From Rapana venosa (lineage: Eukaryota > Mollusca > Gastropoda > Neogastropoda > Muricidae), in NCBI GenBank assembly GCA_028751875.1, contig CM054165.1:20824896-20888895 (forward strand): 64,000 nucleotides of DNA. The letters are read 5' to 3'. Below the pieces are notes generated by a model. That model had not been told where the DNA came from. It ran no database searches and worked only from the letters and a program-made list of their open reading frames with translations. The stretch's first letter is position 1. Each line of letters begins with the position of its first letter. Position numbers and translations under genes: made by a program. Of this stretch, positions 55,862 through 64,000 are shown piece by piece.

Positions 55862-56172
55862 AAAAAAAAAGGTAAAGGTGTCCCCATAACCTATAAGGTC
55901 GTAGGGGAGCGAGGCGTCAGAGACCTCATCAACTTCTCTAGAGGAGCCAGCATATTGAGGGCAGCGGCGCCCATCTCCTCTCCCTCGCTGCTTTACCTTC
56001 CCTGACCCCAAAGAGGGAAGGTACCCATTTACAGCTGGGTGAACTGGGGGAACTGTACTGAAGTCAAAGCGCGCAAACGGTCACCCATCCAACTGGTAGC
56101 CACGCTCGATGCTGCTTAACAATGGCTGGGGAGGAAAGCAAATGCTCTGACCACTGAGCCATCCCGTCCCAA
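55862..56172 (-). mobile_element. SINE-B (5S/tRNA composite), full-length
   Basis: From aaggtaaaggtgtccccata through gaggcgtcagagacctcatc and accggtcacccatccaactg-type sequence (gcgcaaacggtcacccatcc) to ctgagccatcccgtcccaaa. Same structure as the copies at 35,361 and 41,086. Confidence 0.9.
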
Positions 56173-56213
56173 ATCTCAGTTACAGTGGCAAAAAGAAAAC
56201 TAACAGAGCTGGT

Positions 56214-56236
56214 CAAGTCAAGTCAAGTCAAGTCAA
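56214..56236 (+). repeat. (GTCAA)n pentanucleotide
   Basis: Five units of gtcaa, followed by aagcattttaatcatcccat. The same pentamer is at 42,719 and 52,988. Confidence 0.7.
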
Positions 56237-56379
56237 AAGCATTTTAATCATCCCATCAAGGGCAATTCCAATACAGACTGGTGGATTGCTGTGTTGGATT
56301 CCTTTCATTTAGAAAATGCTGAGAAGACACCCTGAGGGCTGCTGAGAGACGAGAGGACTGGAGAAAGGTGGTTGACATC

Positions 56380-56735
56380 GGGGGGACGGGATAGCCTAGT
56401 GGTTAGAACATTGCGCTCACAATCTGACGACCCGGGTTCGATTTCCGTTCAAGGGGATATTTTCCCCTGGAGTTAACATCATTGCAGACTCCACTCTCCC
56501 CAAAAGTCCTTCGGATGAGACTATAAACCGAGGCCCTGTGTAAGAACGCACGCAGAACATCTTGCGCACACGTTAAAATCCTGTTCCGCTTTGCGTAAGT
56601 GTAGGCCATTGTGTGCCGGTGGGAACAGATGACAATTTAAAAAACCGCATACACACGGGGGACTAGATGTAAAAAAAAAAAGCACATAACTGCTTATTCC
56701 ATTATCCTCGATATAAAAGATATTAAAAAAATAAA
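56380..56735 (+). mobile_element. SINE-A, full-length
   Basis: Head ggggacgggatagcctagtgg, B box gggttcgatttcc, core gtccttcggatgagactata, then cttgcgcacacgttaaaatc and the tail atcctcgatataaaag with an A/T-rich extension to about 56,800. Confidence 0.95.
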
Positions 56736-57032
56736 TATAAATAAAAAAGGAAAATAAAATAAAAATAAAATAAAAACAAAATAAAATAAAAATAAAATAA
56801 AATGTGGTCTTTGTATGAGATGCCTAAGAGTCAAAGATACAAAGCAAAAGAAACAAAACAAAACCAAAAACCCACCCACAAGCAACAACAAAAAAACCCA
56901 CACAAAATAACCCCCCGAAAACAAAAACCAAAACCATTCAACTTTAAGAGTTCAACTCAACTGTCTCCATCGCCGCTGTCGTTGGTAGCAGCTAGCTCCA
57001 CGCAATGCCACCACCAGGGTTCACCATCTTTC

Positions 57033-57069
57033 TCTGTCTGTCTGTCTGTCTGTCTGTTTGTGTGTGTGA

Positions 57070-57100
<31 letters not shown>

Positions 57101-57120
57101 CTCTCTCTCTCTCTGTCTCT

Positions 57121-57175
<55 letters not shown>

Positions 57176-57271
57176 TCTCTCTCTCTCTCTCCCTCTCTCT
57201 CTCTCTCTTTCTCTCTCTCCCTCTCTCTCTCTCTGTCTCTCTCTGTCTCTCTGTCTCTGTCTCTGTCTCTG

Positions 57272-57333
<62 letters not shown>

Positions 57334-57444
57334 TCCCTCTCTCTCTCTCCTCTCCACCTCTCCTCTCTCTCTCCCTCTCTCCCTCATCTCCCTCTCCCCT
57401 CTATCTCTCTCTCTCTCTCTCTCTCTCCTCTCTCCTCTCTCCCC

Positions 57445-57486
<42 letters not shown>
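57033..57486 (+). repeat. (CTGT)n and (CT)n array
   Basis: ctgtctgt units (57,033-57,088) followed by about 400 nt of CT with GT and CC interruptions. Leu/Ser-rich frames are repeat readings. Confidence 0.95.
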
Positions 57487-57488
<2 letters not shown>

Positions 57489-57489
57489 T

Positions 57490-58071
57490 GTGTTCCTGCT
57501 GAGTTCTACCATCTCCTGTAGTTAACCCTCCCTCCCACACCACTGATCTCAGTGATGTTGTTGGCAATGTAGGATGTTGTTAGTGGTGGTTGTGGTCTGC
57601 CTCGTCGTTTTTGTTGTTTTTACCTTTTTGCCCTCAAACGAACAGAAACGGTAAACGAATTTTTAAAAAAAATTACAGATAAATGAACACAACAAACAAA
57701 AGTTACAAGAAAATAATTGTGTCGAATTTTCCGGGTGTGTGTGGGTGTGTGTGGTTTTTTTTTGTTAATCTTCTGTTCATTTCTAGCGTTGTTGTTGTTT
57801 TTTAATCTTTCGGTGGGAGGGTGGGGGAGGAGGTGGGGAGGGGATTATCTATAGTACATGACTTCCTCATTCTAACTTTCCAGAAAGGGTTGGGGTGTGG
57901 GGGGCGATGGTGGTCAAAAATAAAACGAAAGGCAGCGAGAATGCTCTTTAAGAGAGTGCACAAAATCATGTTTCTGTGATTATATAAGGGGGGTGGGGTG
58001 GTTAAAAGGTAGCCATCCGCATGTGTGTGTATATTTGTTTTGTTTATTTTTCGGTTATTTGTAGTTTTTTA
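57490..58071. other. AT-rich stretch, no gene seen
   Basis: Non-repetitive apart from short TG (57,736-57,752) and G-rich pieces near 57,812-57,842. No motif was recognised. Confidence 0.5.
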
Positions 58072-58178
58072 AATTCTTTTATTTCGAGGAATAAGCACTC
58101 ATGTGCTTTTTTTTACATCCTGTCCCCGTGTGTATGCAGTTTCGTAAATGTTGTCATCCGTTCCCACCGGCACACAAT
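58072..58178 (-). mobile_element. SINE-A 3' fragment next to (TG)n
   Basis: attcttttatttcgaggaat, then catcctgtccccgtgtgtat and cgttcccaccggcacacaat, after which a TG-rich array begins (58,187). It is again a SINE-A break joined to a TG/CA repeat. Confidence 0.9.
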
Positions 58179-58186
58179 GGAGAAGG

Positions 58187-58400
58187 TAGTGTGTGTGTGT
58201 GTGTATGTGCGCGCATCACCCACGTGTGTGTGAATGTGTGTGGGTGTGTGTCTGTGTGTCTGTATCTGTGTGTGTGAGTGTGTGTGAACGCGCGCGCACC
58301 GCGCACGTGTGTGTGTGTGTGTGTGTGTGAGTTTCTGTGTGTCTGTATCTGTGTGTGTGATGTTGAGCACGCGCGCGCGAGCGTGCGTGTGCGAGTGAGA
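58187..58400 (+). repeat. (TG)n and (CG)n-containing array
   Basis: TG arrays interrupted by cgcgcgcacc and acgcgcgcgc. 58,401-58,734 contains a G-rich run (about 58,556-58,572) and otherwise unique sequence. Confidence 0.9.
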
Positions 58401-58734
58401 GTGCAATGCTCTCGATTGAAACACACAAAAGTTATTTCACCTTTTTTACAAAAATGCTGCTTTTTCTGCTCATTATTTCACCAATACTGTTTTTTCTATT
58501 TTTTTCTCTCTCTTGTTTTTAGGGGAGGGAGGGGAAGGGAAGGGCAGTGGGGGGATGGGGGGGGGGGGGGGGTAGAGGGATGGAAGTGGGGAAGGATCCA
58601 TTTTGTAACTTCTGCCATTTTTCTCTGCGTTCAATACCGAACAGCATTGGAGGACGATTTCATCAGTGTTTTTGAAAATAAGTTGTACTTTTGTTTTACT
58701 CGTTTGGTTTTTGTCTGTGTTGTGTGTGTGTGTG

Positions 58735-58961
58735 TGTGTTGTGTTTCTCTCTCCTCTCATCTCTCTCTCTCTTCTCTCTCTCTCTCTCTCTCTCACTCTC
58801 TCTCCTCTCACTCTCTCTCTCTCTCTCTCTCTCTCTTTCCGTCTCTCTGTAAGTTTTTTTCTTTCTGTCTATCTCTGTCTATCTCTCTCTGTCTTTCTCT
58901 CTTTCTGCGTTTTTACACACACACACTCTCTCTCTCTCCACTCTCTCTCTCTCTCTTCTCC

Positions 58962-59012
<51 letters not shown>

Positions 59013-59018
59013 CTGTCT
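58735..59018 (+). repeat. (TG)n and (CT)n array
   Basis: A short TG array is followed by CT arrays with interruptions (ctgtctatctctg, acacacac). Ends just before a SINE-A head. Confidence 0.95.
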
Positions 59019-59033
59019 GTTTCCGTCTATCTA

Positions 59034-59385
59034 CGGGGGACGGGATAGTCTCGTGGTTAGGACATTGCGCTCGCAATCTGACAACCCGGGTTCGAATCCC
59101 GTTCAAGGGGATATTTTCCCCTGGAGTTAACATCAGTTGCAGACTCCACTCTCCCGAAAAGTCCTTCGGATGAGACTATAAACAGAGGCCCCGTGTGCGA
59201 AAGCACGCAGAACATCTTGCGCACACGTGAAATCCTGTTCAGCTCTTCGTAAGAGTAGGTTATTGTGTGCCGGTGGGAACACATGACAGAATTAACAAAA
59301 ACGCATACACACGGGGACTAGATGTAGGAAAAAGTACATATGTGCTTATTCCATTATCCTCGATATAAAAGAATGAAAAAGAAAT
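59034..59385 (+). mobile_element. SINE-A, full-length
   Basis: Head gggacgggatagtctcgtgg, B box ggttcgaatccc, core gtccttcggatgagactata, then cttgcgcacacgtgaaatcc and the tail atcctcgatataaaagaatg. Confidence 0.95.
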
Positions 59386-59435
59386 ATCTGTATCTTTGTG
59401 TCTGTGTCTCAGTCATCCTTTGGGTATCCCCCTCC

Positions 59436-59436
59436 T

Positions 59437-59478
<42 letters not shown>

Positions 59479-59506
59479 GTCTTCTGTCTGTCTGTCTCTC
59501 TCTCTC

Positions 59507-59551
<45 letters not shown>

Positions 59552-59552
59552 T
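59436..59552 (+). repeat. (CTGT)n and (CT)n array
   Basis: ctgtctgtctgtctgtctgt (from 59,437) followed by CT units and a G-run at 59,556-59,566. Confidence 0.95.
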
Positions 59553-59594
59553 TTGGGGGGGGGGGATGGCGTTAGATAGTTGGTTAGCTGTTCC

Positions 59595-59992
59595 ACTGTA
59601 TATCTGTTTGCTGGTTTGGTTGGTTTGTTTGTCTGTCAGGATGGCAGGCAGGTAGGTTTTGTTGGTTGGTCAGTTGATAAATCAGTCGGTTGTATTGTTG
59701 TGTTTATTTTGGTTGGTTGGTTTTTTGGCAGTTAGGTGGGTGGTTGATTGGTTGGCTGGCAGGATGGTTGGATGGCTCGCTGGCCTGTTAGCTGATTTTT
59801 TAGTTGGTTATGTTGTCACCTGTTTTGGTTGGCTGGATGGTTGGTTGGTTGGTTGGTTAGTTGGCTGGCTGGCTGGCTGGTTGGTTGGCTGGCTGGTTGG
59901 TTGGATGGCTGGCTAATTGGTTGGTTGGATGGTTGGTTGGTTGGTTGGCTGGTTGGTGAGCTGGCTGGTTGGTTGGCTGGCTGGTTGGTTGG
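59595..59992 (+). repeat. (TTGG/CTGG)n tetranucleotide array
   Basis: ggttggttggctggctgg units, sparse at the left and dense from 59,825. Trp/Leu/Gly-rich frames of about 85 codons are repeat readings. Confidence 0.9.
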
Positions 59993-60164
59993 TATTATTT
60001 CTGTTCCTAAGCTAGCGATCGAAGGTTCGCCAATAGCGAGATTTTTCGTGTATGTGACTGTGTGTTGTTTTACCCATCACTAAGCTAGCCCTAATCCCAT
60101 TTGGGGGACAGATTTGTTGTTAATTTTGGAAGTTAAGCTGTAAATGGTATTTGAGCCGGATATT

Positions 60165-60965
60165 TTCTTTTTATTTCTACAAAGATTTTGTACATGTAAG
60201 GCAAAAAAAAGCAAAGTAAAAAAGAAATAAAAAAGAAGCAAAGAAGAAAAGAAAATACCTTAAAACTGCAATCACAAAAACACGCAGTACAAGAGAAGCA
60301 CCGGAAACGACCGAAAATATAAATCGGGATTGCCAAACCCCCAACATTATAAGACCAAAAATAGATAGAAAATATACCTTAACTTTACAACAAACATTAC
60401 AAAAAAAAGACAGAGATAAAAACTAGACCTTAACGTTACAACTAACATTACAAGAGGAAAAATAAGAAATGAAAAATAAAATAAAGCACTGACAGTAACA
60501 ACAACACAAAACAAAGAACAAAAATCCCTTGTTAAAACCTTTAACAAAAGAATTCCGCGCAATACAAGAAAAAACAAAACAGAGACACAAAAATATCCCA
60601 AATACAATGGCAGTAAAAGAAACTGTACAAAAGAAAAACAAAGAAACGCCCAAACCTTATCACAAAACTTCACACAGTAACAAGAGAAAATAGACACACA
60701 CACACAAAAACTGCCCACAAAGCCTGATTACACAAAACAAACACAACAGAAAAAGAACAACAATTTTAAAAACCCTAGAAAACAACACCAACGAACACAA
60801 AGGACACTCTGCAAATGATCAAGACAAAAAAACTAAGTAAAATAAACATAAATGAAACAAATCAGACCAGTAACAGACCCCCAAAAAAACCCAACAAAAA
60901 CCAACCCACCAACAACCAATACAAGAAAAAGACAGAGACAACAGACAACGAACACAAAGAACACT
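60165..60965 (+). other. A-rich stretch preceding the 1.45 kb repeats
   Basis: The plus strand is very rich in A and poor in T and G, with internal similarity (ttacaacaaacattacaa and ttacaactaacattacaa, about 60 nt apart). The A-rich parts of later repeat units (62,110-62,480 and 63,540-63,930) are similar in style, so this may be a longer, diverged version of the same segment. No gene was seen. Confidence 0.5.
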
Positions 60966-61136
60966 CATTTTCTCCACAAACCCATACCTAGACTGAATTT
61001 CCTTTCAAACTCTAATTACACGTGTGAAGGAAGCAGGGTCCCATTTCTAGCACCAGGTTTTGTGCCAATGACCTAGTGACCCCTGTCCTGCTAAGGGATA
61101 GCACTTCACTTCCTGTTCCTCCTCTCGCTGGCCTAG

Positions 61137-61144
61137 TGACGTCA
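61137..61144. promoter_or_regulatory. CRE-type palindrome TGACGTCA in repeat copy 1
   Basis: A perfect 8-bp tgacgtca, the binding site type of CREB/ATF proteins, within ctagtgacgtcacgttgcca. Conserved in copy 2 at 62,654-62,661. Function is not shown. Confidence 0.4.
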
Positions 61145-61256
61145 CGTTGCCATGGCTACAGTCAGTGATGGCTGTCATGTCATGCAAAGGGTCGTGCTGA
61201 TCTGACTCTTGACCCTGTCTGTCATCTGTCACCTATCAAATTACTTCTGCCAAAGC

Positions 61257-61400
61257 CAGTAGTTTGGTGACACCAAATGGATTGCTTCTTGAAGTAGTTT
61301 GGTGAAACGAGATGGATTTTGCTTGTTGAAGTAATTTGATGAAACGAGATAGATTGCTTCTTGCAGTAGTGTGGTTACAACAGATGGATTGCTTCTTGAC
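61257..61400 (+). repeat. Four-fold sub-repeat of about 35 nt, copy 1
   Basis: agtagtttggtgacaccaaa, agtagtttggtgaaacgaga, agtaatttgatgaaacgaga and agtagtgtggttacaacaga each start a unit ending gattgcttcttg or a variant. The same four variants in the same order recur at 62,777-62,920, so they predate the 1.45 kb duplication. Confidence 0.85.
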
Positions 61401-61968
61401 CCTGTTTTCTCATCATTGGAGATTGTCCAGTTTTTTCTTTAGCTCGGAGATCTCATTTCAAAGTTAAAGTGAATGTCTTTGTTTTGGGTCAAATATGATC
61501 ATAAATTTCAATGTAAACTTCGGTATTTGTTGACGTTTTAGAGGGTAACCTGGACATCTTGATGAAAAAGTGAATTTTTCTGGCAAGGTTTGTTAATAGT
61601 TTTGGTTTTGTTGTTGCTGTTGTTTACGTTCTTTGCCTAGTGTCCCATGGTTTACACCAATGGTGATACTTTATGTATTCTACCATTTTTGCCCACCATA
61701 AAGGCAGCCACATTTTGACTTCAGGGATGCTAGCAAGTTGTTTTTTTTCTGGGGAGAGGTGAGCTGTGCTGGGTTCAATCTACTCTTTTACACACACCAC
61801 CTACAGAAATCTAGGGAGGCACTTCAACATCTTTTTAATCAAAACGTAAATGAAGAAATAACATTAAATGAAGTCAAACGTTAGAGCGAGATCATAAATT
61901 TTCAAGTTTTTGTGAATAAACTCTGGGACTGAAGATTTTGAGAGGTTGCACAGCTTTTTATTTGAGGC

Positions 61969-62073
61969 ACAGAGCCGAGGACTGAGATGGATGGAGGAGG
62001 CTTACCACGGCATCGTCTTTCGTGTCTCCCCCACGACCGCCAAGGTCACGGGTCTGATGATGATGATGATGAT
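61969..62073 (+). mobile_element. RTE-type 3' end inserted in repeat copy 1
   Basis: gatggaggaggcttaccacg, gtctcccccacgaccgccaa and a (GAT)n tail match the 3' end at 27,120-27,213. Copy 2 of the 1.45 kb repeat shows the empty site (gaggcggaatgttcatgaaa at 63,480-63,499), so the insertion followed the duplication. Confidence 0.85.
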
Positions 62074-62384
62074 GTTCATGAAAGAATTACAGCAAGTGAC
62101 TTTGGTATCCCCACAGAGATGCTACATTTAGCACATCAAAAGAAAGTAAAAGCAACATGGAAGGAAAAAAGACAAAATAATCTAAGTAGAAAAAAATACA
62201 AAAACTAAACGTACTATGCAAGAAAAACGAAATAAAGACAAAAACAAAAATATCTCAGTTCAGACACTGAAACAAACATTGCAGGAACATGACCAAGACA
62301 AATAAAAACCAATCACAATTGTGAAACCAAACAAGCCAGACACCAAACAGGTAAAACACACATACACACACAAATGCATGTGTG

Positions 62385-62421
<37 letters not shown>

Positions 62422-63489
62422 AAAAAAACCAACACCAGCAAACAATACCAAAAAAAGCAAAGCAATGAACACAAAGAAAACTCATTTTCTCCAAAAATCG
62501 ATACCTAGACTGAATTTCCTTTCAAACTCTAATTACACGTGTGAAGGAAGTGGGGTCCCATTTCTATGTGCAGGTTTTGTGCCAATGACCTAGTGACCCC
62601 TGTCCTGCTAAGGGAGAGCACTTCACTTCCTGCTCCTCCTCTCTCTGGCCTAGTGACGTCACGTTGCCATGGCTGCAGTCAGTGAAGGATGTCATGTCAT
62701 GCAAAGGGTCGTGCTGATCTGACTTTTGGCCCTGTCCTCTGTCATCTGTCACCTGTCAAATTACTTCTGCCAAAGCCAGTAGTTTGGTGACACCAAATGG
62801 ATTGCTTCTTGAAGTAGTTTGGTGAAACGAGATGGATTTTGCTTGTTGAAGTAATTTGATGAAACGAGATAGATTGCTTCTTGCAGTAGTGTGGTTACAA
62901 CAGATGGATTGCTTCTTGACCCTGTTTTCTCATCATTGGAGATTGTCCAGTTTTTTCTTTAGCTCGGAGATCTCATTTCAAAGTTAAAGTGAATGTCTTT
63001 GTTTTGGTCAAGTGTGATCATAAATTTCAATGTTAACTTTGGTATTTGTTGACGTTTTAGAGGGTAACTTGGACATCTTGATGAAAAACTGAATTTTTCT
63101 GGCAAGGGATGTTTATGGTTTGGGTTTTGTTGTTGCTGTTGTTTACGTTCTTTGCCTAGTGTCCCATGGTTTACACCAATGGTGATACTTTATGTATTCT
63201 ACCATTTTTGCTCACCATAAAGGCAGCCACATTTTGACTTCAGGGATGCTAGCAAGTTTTATTTGTGGGGAGAGGTGAGCTCTGCTGGGGTCAATCTATT
63301 CTTGTACACACACCACCTACAGAAATCTAGGGAGGCGCTTCAACATCTTTTTAATCAAAAAGTCAATGAAGAAATAAAATTAAATGAAACTAAACGTTAG
63401 AGCAAGATTTCAAATTTTCAAGTTTTTGTGAATAAACTCTGGGACTGAAGATTTTGAGAGGTTGCACAGCTTTTTATTTGAGGCGGAAT
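62074..63489 (+). repeat. Tandem unit of about 1.45 kb, copy 2
   Basis: Begins gttcatgaaagaattacagc and is collinear with copy 1, with few substitutions across 62,501-63,480. It contains a (CA)n tract at 62,387-62,419. The anchor spacing to copy 3 is 1,451 nt (atacctagact) or 1,416 nt (gttcatgaaag). Confidence 0.9.
62654..62661. promoter_or_regulatory. CRE-type palindrome TGACGTCA in repeat copy 2
   Basis: Same position in the unit as the motif at 61,137, with identical flanks ggcctag and cgttgccatgg. Confidence 0.4.
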
Positions 63490-63822
63490 GTTCATGAAAG
63501 AATCACAGCAAGTGACTTTAGTATCCCCACAAAGACGCTACATGTAGCACACCGAAAGAAAGTAAAAGCAACATGGAAGAAAGGAGACAAAATAATGTAA
63601 GTAGAAAAAATATACAAAAACTAAAAATACTGTACAACGCAAGACAAACCATACAAAGACAAAGACAAAAAGATCTCAATTCAGTCACCAAAACAAACAT
63701 TCCAGGCAAACGACGAGGAAAAAATAAAAAGCCAATCACAATTGCAAAACCAAACAAACCATTTGGGAAAAGATAAAACACAATACACACACACATCCCA
63801 CATGTGTGAAAAGCGCACACAA

Positions 63823-63864
<42 letters not shown>

Positions 63865-64000
63865 CCCCAAAACCCCAAAACCAACACCAGAAAACAATAC
63901 CCAAAAAAGCAAGCATTGAACATAAAGAACACTCATTTACTCCAAAAATCGATACCTAAACTGAATTTCCTTTCAAACTCTAATTACACGTGTGAAGGAA
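63490..64000 (+). repeat. Tandem unit of about 1.45 kb, copy 3, cut by window end
   Basis: Begins gttcatgaaagaatcacagc and follows copy 2 through its A-rich part, a (CA)n tract (63,784-63,862) and aattacacgtgtgaaggaa at the window edge. The array therefore continues beyond the window. Confidence 0.9.

Larger units (their letters stand above)
60966..62073 (+). repeat. Tandem unit of about 1.45 kb, copy 1
   Basis: Shares with copy 2 the ordered segments tagactgaatttcctttcaa, ggcctagtgacgtcacgttg, a four-fold 35-nt sub-repeat (61,257-61,400), tttgcctagtgtcccatggt, accaatggtgatacttta and gttgcacagctttttatttg. Anchor spacing to copy 2 is 1,517 nt. It carries an extra insert at 61,969-62,073 that copy 2 lacks. 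Confidence 0.9.

Overview
The window is eukaryotic, non-coding, repeat-dominated genomic DNA, most likely from a mollusc and probably a gastropod. The organism call is an inference from repeat content: several tRNA-headed SINE families, a SINE with a 5S rRNA-like internal segment, RTE-type and L2/CR1-type non-LTR retrotransposons, and very abundant CA/TG, CT/GA, GATA, GAA and pentanucleotide microsatellites. I found no intact host protein-coding gene, no true tRNA or rRNA gene, no CRISPR array and no bacterial-type gene. Almost all long open frames here are readings through simple repeats that lack stop codons.

Layout: 1-5.5 kb is a diverged satellite of about 20-nt units. 5.5-6.0 kb is C-rich and CA-rich. 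6.0-11.6 kb is a roughly 2.7-2.9 kb tandem duplication, each unit holding a CTT tract, a TATA/GAA element (called TGE here) and a LINE reverse-transcriptase scrap. 12.3-13.7 kb is a decayed L2/CR1-like LINE 3' half. 13.8-17.7 kb is low complexity and poor-quality sequence. 17.7-20.7 kb is a decayed RTE copy. 21-23 kb holds another LINE relic and two TGE copies in inverted orientation. 23,501-24,000 is an assembly gap of exactly 500 N. 24-34.3 kb is a second poor-quality block in which recognisable SINEs and LINEs carry homopolymer-like errors; it includes a tandem composite of (CA)n plus truncated SINE-A. 35-47 kb is SINE-dense, with nested insertions marked by target-site duplications and a 1.5 kb pentanucleotide domain. 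48.2-51.4 kb is the best RTE copy, near full length but frameshifted. 51.4-60 kb mixes microsatellites, SINEs and a long GAA tract. 60.8-64 kb is a tandem repeat with a unit of about 1.45 kb, cut by the window end.

Family names used below. SINE-A: tRNA-headed, about 340 bp, ending in a CCTCGATATAAAAG tail. SINE-B: tRNA-like start plus 5S rRNA-like middle, about 290 bp. SINE-C: tRNA-headed with a core shared with SINE-A. LRE: a tRNA-headed element of about 850 bp. TGE: an element of about 310 bp with a TATA motif at one end and a GAA tail at the other. The RTE copies presumably supplied reverse transcriptase in trans to some of these, but every LINE copy here is dead. No complete novel system was found. 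The most distinctive items are the 5S/tRNA composite SINE, the LRE, the TGE family and the 1.45 kb tandem unit with conserved CRE-type palindromes.
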